Of a stretch of DNA of 64,000 bases, positions 54,340 to 64,000 are shown piece by piece (within the stretch, counting starts at the first letter, position 1; each line of letters starts with the position of its first letter). Below the pieces are notes generated by a model. That model saw only the letters and a program-made list of their open reading frames with translations, did no database searches and was not told the origin of the DNA. The DNA is taken from positions 1 to 64,000 of the forward strand of contig JADBYK010000031.1 in NCBI GenBank assembly GCA_020403045.1. The letters are read 5' to 3'. The translations under genes were made by a program, and so were the position numbers. Origin of the DNA: Cytophagales bacterium. GTDB taxonomy: Bacteria > Bacteroidota > Bacteroidia > Cytophagales > Cyclobacteriaceae.

Positions 54340-57300
54340 ATGGCTGCTGCTACTTCCGAGAAAAAAGAGAAATCCGTTTCGCTGGCCGGGCATACCGCGC
54401 CCGAGTCGTACAAGCCCAAAAACAAAGTGCGCATCGTCACTGCGGCCAGCTTGTTTGATGGGCACGATGCAGCCATCAACATCATGCGCAGGATCATTCA
54501 GGCCACGGGCGTAGAGGTGATTCACCTCGGCCACGACCGCAGTGTGGAAGAAGTAGTGAACACTGCCATACAAGAAGATGCGCAGGCCATCGCGATGACG
54601 AGCTACCAGGGAGGCCACACAGAATACTTTAAATACATGTACGACTTGCTGCAAGAAAAGGGCGCGGGTCACATCAAAATATTTGGCGGTGGCGGAGGCG
54701 TGATCTTGCCCGATGAAATCAAAGAGCTGATGGACTACGGCATCACTAAAATTTATTCTCCCGATGATGGCCGCGCCATGGGTTTGCAGGGGATGATCAA
54801 TGATTTGGTGGAGCGGAGCGATTTTGCTACCGGCAAGACCATTGACCATGGTCCGTTGACCATCGACAACCACGTGCGCATTGCGCAATACATTTCAGGA
54901 GCAGAGAATTATTTTGACGATCATAAAAAAGCATTTGAAGAGATCAACCAAAAAGCTACGCTGTCCAAAGCACCGGTGTTGGGCATTACGGGCACGGGTG
55001 GCTCGGGCAAATCTTCGATGGTGGATGAAATTGTGAGACGATTTTTAATTGACTTTAAGGATAAAACAATCGGGTTAATTTCGGTCGATCCATCGAAACG
55101 CAAAACGGGTGGTGCGCTGTTGGGTGATCGTATTCGTATGAATGCCATCAACAACTCGCGCGTGTACATGCGCTCGTTGGCCACACGGCAAAGTAATTTG
55201 GCACTATCGGCTTATGTGAAAGAAGCAGTGCAAGTGTTGAAGGCTGCTGGTTTCGATATTATTATTTTAGAGACATCGGGCATTGGGCAGAGTGATACCG
55301 AAATCCTAGACCACAGCGATGTATCGCTCTATGTTATGACACCTGAATATGGTGCGGCTACGCAATTGGAAAAAATCGATATGCTCGATTTTGCCGATGT
55401 GATTGCACTCAACAAATTTGACAAGCGAGGTGCATTAGATGCTTTGCGCGATGTAAAAAAACAGTATCAGCGCAATCATAATCTCTGGGACAAAAAGCCG
55501 GAAGATATGCCGGTGTATGGCACGATTGCATCGCAGTTTAACGACCCGGGCACAAACCAACTTTACAAACATTTGATTGATACGCTCAACGCGAAGACGA
55601 ATGCAGATTTAACGTCTTCATTTGAAATCACCCGCGAAATGAGTGAGAAGATTTTTGTGATCCCTCCGCACCGCACTCGCTACCTCAGCGAGATATCGGA
55701 GACGAACCGCAAATACGACCAGTGGGTAAACGAGCAAGCGGAAGTGGCTCAGAATTTATATGCGATTGAAAAAGTGAAGTCGCTGCTCAAGAGCAAAGCA
55801 GAATTGGAAAGCGAAGAAGGCAATTTGAGATTGAGCTTGAATCCGAAGAACTGGAAACTGATTGAAGAGTGGCCAGCCAAAGTGCAACAATACAAAGCAC
55901 CATTGTTCAAGTTTAAAGTAAGAGATAAAGAACTCGCCATTCAAACCCACACCGAATCGTTGTCGCATTCGCAAATACCAAAAGTAGTTTTGCCTTCTTA
56001 CAAAGCGTGGGGCGATTTGTTGAAATGGATGCTGCAAGAAAATGTGCCGGGAGAATTTCCGTACACGGCAGGCATTTATCCTTTCAAGCGCGAAGGCGAA
56101 GATCCTACCCGCATGTTTGCAGGTGAAGGTGGCCCCGAGCGCACGAACAGACGCTTTCACTATGTAAGCAAGTCGATGCCCGCGAAGAGATTATCGACTG
56201 CCTTTGACTCGGTAACACTTTACGGAAATGATCCAGACTACCGTCCGGATATTTATGGCAAGATCGGCAACTCGGGCGTTTCGATCTGTTGCTTAGATGA
56301 CGCCAAGAAATTGTATAGCGGCTTTGATTTGTCTGATCCAAAGACTTCTGTATCGATGACGATCAACGGTCCCGCACCGATGCTACTCGCCTACTTCATG
56401 AATGCGGCCATCGATCAGCAATGCGAGATTTACATCAAGAAGAATGGATTGGAGGAGGAAGTACGTAAGAAGATTAAAGCGATGTATGCCAAAGGCGATG
56501 CACCTGCTTATCAGGGAGAATTGCCGGAAGGAAATAATGGGTTGGGATTAATGCTGCTCGGAACTACAGGAGATCAGGTGTTGCCGAAAGATGTTTACGA
56601 AAAAATCAAAGCCGACACACTCACGCAAGTGCGTGGCACGGTGCAAGCCGATATTTTAAAAGAAGATCAGGCACAGAACACGTGTATCTTCTCCACAGAG
56701 TTTGCCTTGCGCTTGATGGGTGATGTGCAACAGTATTTTATTGATAAGAGTGTTCGGAATTTTTATTCGGTATCGATCTCGGGCTATCACATTGCCGAGG
56801 CGGGCGCAAATCCGATCACACAGTTGGCATTTACTCTTTCAAATGGTTTCACCTACGTGGAATATTATTTGAGCAGAGGGATGGACATCAACGAGTTTGC
56901 GCCCAACCTTTCGTTCTTTTTCTCGAATGGCATCGATCCGGAATATGCCGTGATCGGTCGAGTAGCCAGAAGAATTTGGGCGAAGGCGATGCGCGAAAAA
57001 TACGGAGCGAATGCGCGCAGCCAAATGATGAAGTATCATATTCAAACTTCTGGTCGCTCGTTGCATGCGCAAGAGATTGACTTCAACGATATTCGTACTA
57101 CGCTGCAAGCACTGTATGCGATTTATGATAACTGTAATTCGTTACACACCAATGCCTACGATGAAGCCATCACCACTCCCACCGAGGGATCCGTTCGCAG
57201 GGCAATGGCTATCCAATTGATCATCAACAAAGAGTTGGGTCTGGCCAAAAATGAAAATCCGTTACAGGGGTCTTTCATCATTGAAGAGCTCACCGACTTA

Positions 57301-57732
57301 GTAGAAGAAGCGGTTCTCTTAGAATTTGATAAAATAACAGAACGCGGTGGAGTATTAGGTGCCATGGAAACGATGTACCAGCGCGGAAAAATTCAGGAAG
57401 AAAGTTTGTACTATGAAACACTGAAGCATACAGGCGAATATCCAATTATTGGTGTAAATACTTTTTTGAGTTCACAGGGCTCTCCTACTATTATTCCGGG
57501 AGAAGTAATCCGCGCTACGACCGAAGAGAAAGAATATCAAATCAAGATGTTGCGAAATCTCCACACTTTTCAGGGAAACAAAATCGATATCTCTATCAAT
57601 AAAGTGCAGGAAGCCGCAGTTCAAAACAAAAACATTTTTATTGAATTGATGGAAGCGGCAAAGGTTTGCTCACTGGGGCAGATAACGAGGGCCTTATTTG
57701 AAGTGGGCGGGCAGTATCGGAGGAATATGTAG
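54340..57732 (+). CDS. icmF: Fused isobutyryl-CoA mutase IcmF
   Basis: IcmF interconverts isobutyryl-CoA and n-butyryl-CoA with adenosylcobalamin. The 1130-residue chain has a B12-binding domain (about 20-155, with D40-G-H42-D), a MeaB-like GTPase (about 205-420, Walker [14 protein letters not shown]) and a mutase TIM barrel (about 560-1130). Two specificity positions agree with IcmF rather than methylmalonyl-CoA mutase: F593 in RMFAGEG (Tyr in MCM) and Q779 in DQAQNTC (Arg in MCM). A short repeat-derived stretch sits in the linker after the B12 domain. Expression as one chain couples G-protein editing to cofactor loading. No separate MCM genes are seen. Confidence 0.95.
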   Translation: MAAATSEKKEKSVSLAGHTAPESYKPKNKVRIVTAASLFDGHDAAINIMRRIIQATGVEVIHLGHDRSVEEVVNTAIQEDAQAIAMTSYQGGHTEYFKYMYDLLQEKGAGHIKIFGGGGGVILPDEIKELMDYGITKIYSPDDGRAMGLQGMINDLVERSDFATGKTIDHGPLTIDNHVRIAQYISGAENYFDDHKKAFEEINQKATLSKAPVLGITGTGGSGKSSMVDEIVRRFLIDFKDKTIGLISVDPSKRKTGGALLGDRIRMNAINNSRVYMRSLATRQSNLALSAYVKEAVQVLKAAGFDIIILETSGIGQSDTEILDHSDVSLYVMTPEYGAATQLEKIDMLDFADVIALNKFDKRGALDALRDVKKQYQRNHNLWDKKPEDMPVYGTIASQFNDPGTNQLYKHLIDTLNAKTNADLTSSFEITREMSEKIFVIPPHRTRYLSEISETNRKYDQWVNEQAEVAQNLYAIEKVKSLLKSKAELESEEGNLRLSLNPKNWKLIEEWPAKVQQYKAPLFKFKVRDKELAIQTHTESLSHSQIPKVVLPSYKAWGDLLKWMLQENVPGEFPYTAGIYPFKREGEDPTRMFAGEGGPERTNRRFHYVSKSMPAKRLSTAFDSVTLYGNDPDYRPDIYGKIGNSGVSICCLDDAKKLYSGFDLSDPKTSVSMTINGPAPMLLAYFMNAAIDQQCEIYIKKNGLEEEVRKKIKAMYAKGDAPAYQGELPEGNNGLGLMLLGTTGDQVLPKDVYEKIKADTLTQVRGTVQADILKEDQAQNTCIFSTEFALRLMGDVQQYFIDKSVRNFYSVSISGYHIAEAGANPITQLAFTLSNGFTYVEYYLSRGMDINEFAPNLSFFFSNGIDPEYAVIGRVARRIWAKAMREKYGANARSQMMKYHIQTSGRSLHAQEIDFNDIRTTLQALYAIYDNCNSLHTNAYDEAITTPTEGSVRRAMAIQLIINKELGLAKNENPLQGSFIIEELTDLVEEAVLLEFDKITERGGVLGAMETMYQRGKIQEESLYYETLKHTGEYPIIGVNTFLSSQGSPTIIPGEVIRATTEEKEYQIKMLRNLHTFQGNKIDISINKVQEAAVQNKNIFIELMEAAKVCSLGQITRALFEVGGQYRRNM
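54838..54872. repeat. Heptamer repeat inside icmF
   Basis: Five 7-bp words, beginning ACCATTG then ACCATGG, occur at the linker between the B12 and GTPase domains and are translated as [12 protein letters not shown]. The words resemble those in the gap after gltA (23355-23389). Confidence 0.65.
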
Positions 57733-57736
57733 GCAA

Positions 57737-57770
57737 AAAAAAGAAAGCCCCGAACGGAGCTTTCTTTTTT
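57737..57770. terminator. Bidirectional terminator after icmF
   Basis: The 12-bp perfect arms AAAAAAGAAAGC (57737-57748) and GCTTTCTTTTTT (57759-57770) enclose a loop with an inner CCG/CGG pair. It lies between convergent icmF and a secreted-protein gene. Confidence 0.92.
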
Positions 57771-57786
57771 CTATCCATTAGTAGCC

Positions 57787-58380
57787 TTATTTTTTAACTG
57801 ATGCAGTTACATTCTTGTCACTCACTTCGAATGTAGGAGTGCCCACTAACTGTTTCAAGCTATATATTACGCCAACATTACCGGCAATCTTCATGCTCGT
57901 ATTGTAAACCAATTCTTTAGCGCCATCATAAATTTTAACGTTTACGCGATTCGTTCCCTCGTTAGAGATAGCAAGTAAATACTTGTTGTCACCAGCTAAT
58001 TTCGAAACGTGGATAGACTTTACAGTTCCGTCTATTACCTTTTCTTCAGTAGATGCAGTAGAATAAGTGATCATTTGCTCAGTAACCTGGTTGCCTGATT
58101 TCAACTCAACTTTATAAGCACCTGATTCCATTCCTAAGAAATTCAAGGGACGTATAAAACCATTTGAAGATCTGATGTAGTCAGCAAATACGATTTCTCC
58201 TTGTTGGTTATATACTTTGAACGCCACGCTGTTTTGACCTGGCTGTTGATAGATCACTTTAAAAACACCCGTTGTATTCGTGTTTAATACAACAAGTTGT
58301 GAGTTGCTTGGATCAATGGCGAATGCAAATACGCTAACCAACACCATCATTACGCTCAATACAATTGACTTCATTTTCAT
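57787..58380 (-). CDS. Secreted beta-rich protein of unknown function
   Basis: This 197-residue protein has a clean signal peptide (1-22, ending SVFAFAIDP). The mature part looks like two Ig- or T9SS-tail-like beta sandwiches (VFKVIYQQPGQNSVAFKVYN and VNVKIYDGAKELVYN), each resembling the C-terminal sorting-domain fold, but without a clear cargo domain. It is a single gene with a perfect -7 promoter box (58407-58414) and a strong terminator, which suggests a well-expressed protein. Family not recognised. Confidence 0.7.
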   Translation of the reverse strand: MKMKSIVLSVMMVLVSVFAFAIDPSNSQLVVLNTNTTGVFKVIYQQPGQNSVAFKVYNQQGEIVFADYIRSSNGFIRPLNFLGMESGAYKVELKSGNQVTEQMITYSTASTEEKVIDGTVKSIHVSKLAGDNKYLLAISNEGTNRVNVKIYDGAKELVYNTSMKIAGNVGVIYSLKQLVGTPTFEVSDKNVTASVKK

Positions 58381-58406
58381 AATTTTTTTTCGTTTTGTTT
58401 ATGATG

Positions 58407-58414
58407 CAAATGTA
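58407..58414 (-). promoter_or_regulatory. -7 box of the secreted-protein gene
   Basis: CAAATGTA on the plus strand reads TACATTTG on the minus strand, an exact TAnnTTTG match, 27 bases before the start. No -33 element at the standard distance is convincing. Confidence 0.5.
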
Positions 58415-58730
58415 CGGGGCTCAGCCACGCAAGGCCGAAAGTTGTAAGTAAACTTGATTTTTAATCGAAAAAATCGTTTGCATATAGTCAACCACAAAAA
58501 CAAACCGTAGCCTCCACCATACCAAAGGGAAAAAACGAGAAAATAGAAAATGAACGAAGAAATAATTCCGAACTCGATTGCGTTGATTTTTACGCGAAAG
58601 ACTGCTCGTTAATCAAGTTTAAAGTCATTTAGCATATCATGCTAATACTTTTGATGCGGCTGATTTGACTTTTTATAAAATACACATGACACTCTCTAGC
58701 GAGCGATCACCAATACCGGTAAACCAAAAT
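58415..58730. other. 316-base intergenic stretch without a gene
   Basis: Apart from the promoter at its left edge I see no coding frame, hairpin or repeat. It is A+T-rich and may carry further regulatory sites for the secreted-protein gene. Confidence 0.5.
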
Positions 58731-59318
58731 TTAGTTTAAATGAAAAACATCCTTCGATTTCTCAGCTTGTAGAAGGAGCTGATGATGATAGTTCAATTGA
58801 TTGAATAAAAAACTTTCCTTTCGCTCGTCTTCTGCTGACACAAATTTCAATTTGCTTTCAAAATCCATACTCAGATCATTAGCGATATGGTATATCGAAA
58901 TGTTTTTTGTTGACGGGGTAATGTTCATTTGAGCCGCATATTCTTTATACTTCTCAGTGAGCTTTACTGAAGTAGGTGCGTACATGTCTGTATTCATCAT
59001 CGTTACATCCCCACCCGGATATAATTTATCTCTGAACGTGCGATAGAGAGTGTCCATCAAAAAAAGATCAGTGCATTTAACAATGATGTCGGACTCACCA
59101 CCGGGATAACGCTTAATGATGCTTTCCAATTTTACCAAAGAACCAAACTTCTCACGGTTTAGTGTATGATTAAAATAAATTCCGAAACTTATGTCCTTTG
59201 TCTCTGCATCATCCAGCAATTGGCGGTAGCGAGGCTCAAAAATATGAAGAGGGACCAGCTCCCCCGGAAGTGGGAAAATAGTCAGGGGAAACATCGGAAT
59301 CTTGATTAAATCACTCAT
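58731..59318 (-). CDS. LON substrate-binding-domain protein
   Basis: This 195-residue stand-alone LON N-terminal (PUA-like) domain begins IPMFPLTIFPLPGELVPLHIF, followed by EPRYRQLLDDA. It lacks the ATPase and protease domains of Lon. Such proteins may bind unfolded substrates, but their function is not defined. It is the last gene of a minus-strand run that includes apt and hutI, with a 59-base gap after apt. Confidence 0.85.
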   Translation of the reverse strand: MSDLIKIPMFPLTIFPLPGELVPLHIFEPRYRQLLDDAETKDISFGIYFNHTLNREKFGSLVKLESIIKRYPGGESDIIVKCTDLFLMDTLYRTFRDKLYPGGDVTMMNTDMYAPTSVKLTEKYKEYAAQMNITPSTKNISIYHIANDLSMDFESKLKFVSAEDERKESFLFNQLNYHHQLLLQAEKSKDVFHLN

Positions 59319-59377
59319 TAGGCAATTAAAACACTAAAATCAACGTAAAGTTGCGGTAGCTGTAAAAAAAACCAAGG

Positions 59378-59914
59378 TTAGAAGGTAATTAAGTAGTGCG
59401 GCCTAACGTTAAACCGGCTTTTTAACAAGGTATCTCCGGGCAGAAAACTAAGATTTATAATGAATGAGTAGCCCGCTACTGTTGCACCCAATCGCTGGAT
59501 CATGGTTCCCGCTGCGGTGGCCGTGCCCCCGGTGGCTAGCAGATCATCGTGCAATAAAACTCTAGTTCCACTAGAGACCGCATCTTCATGCATTTCAATC
59601 GAAGCAGTTCCATATTCAAGGGCATATTCTTCTCTTATTTTTTTATAAGGGAGTTTACCCGCCTTGCGAATGGGTATGAATGGGAGGGACATCTTCTGGG
59701 CGATGAGCGAACCGAAAATAAAGCCACGAGCCTCTACTCCTGCCACAGCATCAATCCGGTAGTTTTTGAAGTGATCGGCAATGGTATTAACCACGCGTTC
59801 GCGCGCAGATGGACTTGCCAGCAAGGGAGTAATATCTTTAAATAAAATACCCGGCTTAGGAAAGTCGGCCACATCACGCAGCAAAGGCTTCAGCTCTTCT
59901 TCCAATGTAATCAT
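59378..59914 (-). CDS. apt: Adenine phosphoribosyltransferase
   Basis: Apt salvages adenine with PRPP to make AMP. The 178-residue enzyme shows PKPGILFKDITPLL, the adenine-site AGVEARGFIFGS, and the PRPP motif VLLHDDLLATGGTATAA. The start ATG overlaps the hutI stop (ATGA), so it is translationally coupled to hutI. Confidence 0.95.
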   Translation of the reverse strand: MITLEEELKPLLRDVADFPKPGILFKDITPLLASPSARERVVNTIADHFKNYRIDAVAGVEARGFIFGSLIAQKMSLPFIPIRKAGKLPYKKIREEYALEYGTASIEMHEDAVSSGTRVLLHDDLLATGGTATAAGTMIQRLGATVAGYSFIINLSFLPGDTLLKSRFNVRPHYLITF

Positions 59915-61152
59915 GTATAACTAATTCTTTTTCCGTTTAAAAAAATCTCATCAATCCAATTGTAGCCAAGGCGATAGGGTAAATACGCAAAGGAGGGAGC
60001 AGGCTTGGTGATAATCAGGTTCGCTTTCTTTCCTTTCGTGATACTTCCATGCGAACCCAACAGTTCTAAACAACCGGCCGTGTTAACAGTTACAGCATTA
60101 AATGCTTCTTCGGGCGTCATTTTCATTTTTATGCAAGCAAGCGAAAACATCAGCGGCATACTGCCACTGGGAGAACTACCCGGATTGTAATCGGATGCAA
60201 CTGCGATCGGCAACCCCGCATTCAACATTTTGCGAATTGGTGGAAAGGGTAAGCCAAGAAAGAAGGCAGCAAATGGCAAAGCGGTTGGCATCACTTGTGT
60301 GTTCTTAAGTAATTCAATCTCCTCGTCACCAATATTTTCCAAATGATCTACACTCAACGCCTTTGTGGCCACACCTACTTGCACACCTCCTGATCTGGAA
60401 AGTTGATTCGCATGGATACGTGGTTTCATGCCGAATTTTTTTCCTTGTTCTACAATTGAAATTGATTCGTCCGGACTGAAAAAACCTTGTTCACAAAAAA
60501 CATCGATGTAGTCGGCCAGTTTTTCTTCCGCAATGGCCGGAATCATTTCTTCTAAAACCAATTTTAGATAATTGGGTTTGGTCATTTCTCTTGGCACTGC
60601 GTGCGCACCCAAAAAAGTGGTCTTTACCGTCAGACCTGTTTCCAACCGGATCTTCTTTGCTACCCGCAACATTTTGATTTCGTCTTTCACAGTAAGTCCG
60701 TAGCCGCTTTTAATCTCCACGGCTCCTGTCCCCGTTTGGATAATTTCGATGGCCCTGGGCATTGAGCGATCGAACAATTCTTGCTCAGAAACAGCCTGCA
60801 GTTTTTTCGCGGAGTTGAGTATGCCGCCACCGGCCGCTGCAATCTCCTCATAGCTGGCGCCTTTAATTTTCAGCACAAATTCCTCCTCACGTGTAGCTGC
60901 AAACACAAGATGAGTGTGGCTGTCCACAAAACTGGGTAACACAAATTTGCCCGAAGCATCTACTCTTTCGATAGCCTCTGCGGGAGCGTCTTGCTGCACA
61001 CCATAGTCTGCAATCAATCCGTCTTTAACAGCCAAATAAGCATTGGAAAGGATGGGCAAATCGCTCATTGAAGCACCGGAAAGAAAAGTGGGTGTTGAAT
61101 CTCTAACCTGAACCAGACCTTTGATATTCTCGATCAGCAGATCAAAAGCCAT
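59911..61152 (-). CDS. hutI: Imidazolonepropionase
   Basis: HutI hydrolyses 4-imidazolone-5-propionate to formiminoglutamate, the third step of histidine degradation. The 413-residue metal-dependent amidohydrolase has SHTHLVFAATREEEF with the HxH ligands, GSYGLTVKDE-like KSGYGLTVKDE, HANQLSRSGGVQVG and the metal Asp in AVASDYNPGSSPS. Other hut genes are absent here. The gene sits between an outer-membrane protein (12 bases upstream) and apt. Confidence 0.95.
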   Translation of the reverse strand: MAFDLLIENIKGLVQVRDSTPTFLSGASMSDLPILSNAYLAVKDGLIADYGVQQDAPAEAIERVDASGKFVLPSFVDSHTHLVFAATREEEFVLKIKGASYEEIAAAGGGILNSAKKLQAVSEQELFDRSMPRAIEIIQTGTGAVEIKSGYGLTVKDEIKMLRVAKKIRLETGLTVKTTFLGAHAVPREMTKPNYLKLVLEEMIPAIAEEKLADYIDVFCEQGFFSPDESISIVEQGKKFGMKPRIHANQLSRSGGVQVGVATKALSVDHLENIGDEEIELLKNTQVMPTALPFAAFFLGLPFPPIRKMLNAGLPIAVASDYNPGSSPSGSMPLMFSLACIKMKMTPEEAFNAVTVNTAGCLELLGSHGSITKGKKANLIITKPAPSFAYLPYRLGYNWIDEIFLNGKRISYT

Positions 61153-61163
61153 TCTACCAAAAA

Positions 61164-62210
61164 TTACTTGCCGAATGATTCAACTTTGTAGTCGAGATTG
61201 GTGCCAAATACAGGGAAAGCAATTTTAAACATAATGTAAAAACCCTGACCGGCAATCGAAGGCCGTATACCGACTTCACCACCATAAGACCAGCTCATAG
61301 TGCGATTGAATTTACCATCAATGCCTGCACGAAACCCAAACGAACTGGTTTTAACTGCATTTGTTGCATAGTCTTGTCCTAAATAAGTAACCGGATCCAG
61401 CGTTAACCCTGGTGCAAAAATTACATCGAAAAATAAGGTCAATAATCCATCGTCAAGCCCCTCCTCATATTTTTCAAAACTGACGGCCACATTTCTAAAC
61501 CAGGCTGCCGATCCTCCTATGTAGATATTGGTGGTTGACAGATTACTGAAGACTGCCACATTTCTAACTGCGCCTGTAATAGGATTTATAGGAAGAAGTC
61601 CTTCTCCGTTGTTATTCACCAAATCTGCATTGGTAAGCCCTTGCTCTTTCAAAGCACGATTTAAATCAACTGTACTCTTCCAATGTATTCCGCCTAGCCT
61701 AACTCCATAGATCTTTCTCACCTTGCACGGCACTTCCGCCCGGAGGGGCACGTTGGCAGCCCACTTGTTACCTCGAAGACTCTTTTTGTAGAGAACCATC
61801 TTCGTCTTTCCTGCTTCATCAAAATCTTTAATATGGTAGGTTCCTCCGAGCTCAAAATAGTTAAAAATCTGTGGTTTGTTGGTAAAATCTAAATCGCTAT
61901 TGTCCAATGCAGCCTGGCGATTAAAGTCAAAAAAATTGCTGCTATAGGTTTTTCTAAAATGGGCTTTGAAGTCAAGTTTGTCCTTGTAATAATAACTTGC
62001 TTCTACCCCAAATCCTGCGTTTGCATTGGTGGCGAAAAGCTCACCATACAATGGCTGAAACCCAATAAAAAACTTATTGACAGAATAAGGTTCGTCATAA
62101 AGTTCCTCATAAGTGACCGCAGGCTTCTCTTTGTTGGCCTGAGCAACCATTGAAAACGGGAGTAACAGCGGCAGGCAAAAAATCAGGAACCTGTTCATAG
62201 AGTTATTCAT
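61164..62210 (-). CDS. Outer-membrane beta-barrel-like protein
   Basis: ATG 62210 (or 62198) gives a signal peptide around MNRFLIFCLPLLLPFSMVAQA and about 348 residues. The open frame extends 42 residues further without a plausible start. The mature part is rich in alternating aromatic strands (FGVEASYYYKDKLDFKAHF), suggesting an outer-membrane barrel. A family name is not clear to me. It is 12 bases upstream of hutI. Confidence 0.7.
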   Translation of the reverse strand: MNNSMNRFLIFCLPLLLPFSMVAQANKEKPAVTYEELYDEPYSVNKFFIGFQPLYGELFATNANAGFGVEASYYYKDKLDFKAHFRKTYSSNFFDFNRQAALDNSDLDFTNKPQIFNYFELGGTYHIKDFDEAGKTKMVLYKKSLRGNKWAANVPLRAEVPCKVRKIYGVRLGGIHWKSTVDLNRALKEQGLTNADLVNNNGEGLLPINPITGAVRNVAVFSNLSTTNIYIGGSAAWFRNVAVSFEKYEEGLDDGLLTLFFDVIFAPGLTLDPVTYLGQDYATNAVKTSSFGFRAGIDGKFNRTMSWSYGGEVGIRPSIAGQGFYIMFKIAFPVFGTNLDYKVESFGK

Positions 62211-62352
62211 TATACGCCAAGTTAACAAAAAAAGAAGCTTCGAAAAAAGTTTGAAAGACTCCTTGAATATCCAATTAACACGAAAGGTAATTAAAAACGG
62301 ACTTACAACTAATTGAGGCGTAACTATTTCAATCAATTTGAATCAAAAAAAG

Positions 62353-64000
62353 CTATTTGATCACCTTCAGTTGCCCCTCTTTGAAGTGAACAAAGGGGAC
62401 CAATCCGTTGTCACGGCCAGGCTGTAGCAAGTAACCAGACGTGAGTACACCCGGCAAAACACCAGCTACGAGCAATCCATCTTGAAAGTAATTGCCATAG
62501 AGCTGCAGAGCCCTCCCAATATTCATCATTACCTCATAACCTTTTATCGCATTATCTGGCGGCATCATTCCATGTTTATTGATATACGATGAACGGAAAT
62601 TCAGAAAGGCCGGATTGCCGGGCGAGTAATAATTGGGAGCAATAAATACCACTCCGTTATCATCAAATTTTCCGTATTCAACTGCGTTATCTTGAAGCCA
62701 AGACTCCTGTCCAATAACAATGATTGAATCACCTCTGGATTCTACACTGTTGATGATCTTTGTATAAATAACAGGTTCATCAGATGCCACAAAAATAGAT
62801 CCAATGCTGTCCTTTTTCAACGTGAACTCCAATGGATTTTTCCACTCATCGTATTTTGTAGCCTTCGCTAATTTTTCAAATATGCCGGCCGAAGTTTCAC
62901 GCCTTACTTCCTCAGCGTACACAACCTTCACACCCAAGTCTAGCGCTCGCTTGATATAGTTGAAGGCCAGTATCGAATCTTTAGGACTGGTGCCATAGTA
63001 TACCATCGAGGTTTTTTTTCGAGGCATTTTGGCCACCATTTCTGCGACTTTTTTGCCCATCGTTGCGTGGCTGGGTTGATAGAGAAATGAGAATGGATTT
63101 TGCTGAATAAAATCACTGTTGCTCGAAACGGGGTTAACGATCAGATTAATCTCATTTTTTTGTGAAAAAAGTTGAACTGCTTTGACGTCTTCCGAAAACA
63201 ACGGTCCAATGATGAGGTCTACGCCCATTAACTCGGGTCGGGCTAGAAGTGTTTTTGTCGCCTCGGTATTTCGCTCTGTATCATAGGCAATCAGATCAAT
63301 GCCAATAGCGGCCCTGTTCAAAGAATCTGCTGCGAGTCGCATCCCCTGATACAAATCGAGAATGGGTTGATTTCTTTTTTTCTCAGGACTTGGCTCGAGG
63401 GTAGCAGTTTGAAAAGGGAACAACAACGCCACTCGATATCGATCTTTCTTAATAGATCTCTTTTGATCGGGCACCAGAAACTCATCACGTCTCCAAGCGT
63501 ATTTTGTTAGCAACGAATCAAAAAGATTATTTTCTAACGTTGATAAACCTTTTCTTCCGATGGCTCTGGCCAAGGCACGATCCACTTCTTTATCATTGGG
63601 GTGGTTTTCCCGAAGCATCTTCATCGTCTCCACGTCTTCGATCTTTGAAAGATAGAATCGCTTTAGCGAATCGCACTTGGGGCCGAGCGAACTGTCTTTT
63701 ATATCGGCCAGCAAAAGCATCGCTTGAAAAAAATCAGACTGCTGAAAAAACAAACTGGCCAGCCAGAGATTCACTTCATTCAACTGAACCCAAGTGGGGT
63801 ATGTTTTCCGTATAGCCGAAAATTGATTCTTTGCCAATGTGGTAAACCCCAGCCGTTGTGCGGATAGCGCATAATAAAAAGAGGCGTACTCCGGATAGGG
63901 ATTGTTTTTATCGTAAACAATCAGCGCGTTGAACCCATCCATGGCAGCACTATAGTTGCCTTTTTCGAATTGATCTTTTGCTTTGTTGAATTGCTTTTTA
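62353..64000 (-). CDS. TPR plus periplasmic-binding-protein fold (5' end outside)
   Basis: The C-terminal 400 residues are a type 1 periplasmic-binding fold (RYRVALLFPFQTATLE, then LDLYQGMRLAADSLNRA and GVDLIIGPLFSEDVKAV) as in LivJ-like and LpoA/LppC-like proteins. It is preceded by TPR-type helices (QFEKGNYSAAMDGFNALIVY). An ATG at 63942 is open, but the same frame runs uninterrupted to position 64000 with TPR-like sequence, so the true start lies beyond the window. It is probably a periplasmic or lipoprotein component that binds a small molecule or activates a peptidoglycan enzyme. Confidence 0.8.
   Translation of the reverse strand, partial: KKQFNKAKDQFEKGNYSAAMDGFNALIVYDKNNPYPEYASFYYALSAQRLGFTTLAKNQFSAIRKTYPTWVQLNEVNLWLASLFFQQSDFFQAMLLLADIKDSSLGPKCDSLKRFYLSKIEDVETMKMLRENHPNDKEVDRALARAIGRKGLSTLENNLFDSLLTKYAWRRDEFLVPDQKRSIKKDRYRVALLFPFQTATLEPSPEKKRNQPILDLYQGMRLAADSLNRAAIGIDLIAYDTERNTEATKTLLARPELMGVDLIIGPLFSEDVKAVQLFSQKNEINLIVNPVSSNSDFIQQNPFSFLYQPSHATMGKKVAEMVAKMPRKKTSMVYYGTSPKDSILAFNYIKRALDLGVKVVYAEEVRRETSAGIFEKLAKATKYDEWKNPLEFTLKKDSIGSIFVASDEPVIYTKIINSVESRGDSIIVIGQESWLQDNAVEYGKFDDNGVVFIAPNYYSPGNPAFLNFRSSYINKHGMMPPDNAIKGYEVMMNIGRALQLYGNYFQDGLLVAGVLPGVLTSGYLLQPGRDNGLVPFVHFKEGQLKVIK

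Overview
The window is chromosomal DNA from a member of the phylum Bacteroidota, most likely the order Cytophagales. This rests on gene content: an S46 dipeptidyl-peptidase, a 7TMR-DISM histidine kinase, a DUF2490 protein, a SMUG2-type glycosylase, a parE-parC pair with ParC of about 950 residues, and an acyl-CoA-binding protein beside citrate synthase. Several intergenic regions also carry the Bacteroidota -7 promoter box TAnnTTTG. No rRNA or tRNA gene, CRISPR array, intact insertion sequence or prophage was found.

Layout. 1-5.6 kb, minus strand: topoisomerase IV (parE, parC), an OmpA-type lipoprotein-like gene, and the first codons of a gene leaving on the left. 5.8-13.9 kb: small membrane proteins, 3-hydroxyacyl-CoA dehydrogenase, mscL, a large cytosolic PAS/GAF histidine kinase with a single-domain response regulator, then dapD with a DUF3108 protein. 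13.9-27.9 kb, almost all plus strand: a glycosyltransferase, mntR with a clear palindromic operator, an MntH-UspA fusion, mnmE, a DUF2490 protein, a histone H1-like protein, a six-helix channel-like protein with an altered filter, an SPFH protein, gltA, an acyl-CoA-binding protein, rsmE, ligA, a small conserved protein and dapA. 27.9-43.8 kb: S46 peptidase, SMUG2 glycosylase, two helicases (UPF1-like and HrpB), small membrane proteins, an FMO/aminotransferase pair, DUF1295, MaoC, SRPBCC, SET-domain and M13 peptidase genes. 43.8-54.3 kb is the most accessory part: a PLD-like protein, a dienoyl-CoA-reductase-like enzyme, a membrane kinase, an IS4-type transposase remnant, a serine hydrolase, a long alpha/beta hydrolase and a block of structured repeats. 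54.3-64 kb: IcmF acyl-CoA mutase, a secreted protein, a LON-domain protein, apt overlapping hutI, an outer-membrane protein and a TPR/periplasmic-binding-protein gene cut by the right edge.

The most unusual feature is a dispersed family of degenerate tandem repeats with a 7-bp period. Eight loci were found. Each has its own word, most sit directly at gene ends, one supplies the stop codon of the SMUG2 gene, and two lie in frame inside coding sequences (the UPF1-like helicase and IcmF). Other points worth attention are two clamp-binding-like motifs (QASLF, QANLF) in the ParC tail, the channel-like protein with ILGGVD at the place of TVGYGD, and a SET protein in the same window as an H1-like protein. 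I found no multi-gene system that I can defend as a new defence or secretion module. Most genes are ordinary housekeeping or metabolic genes.
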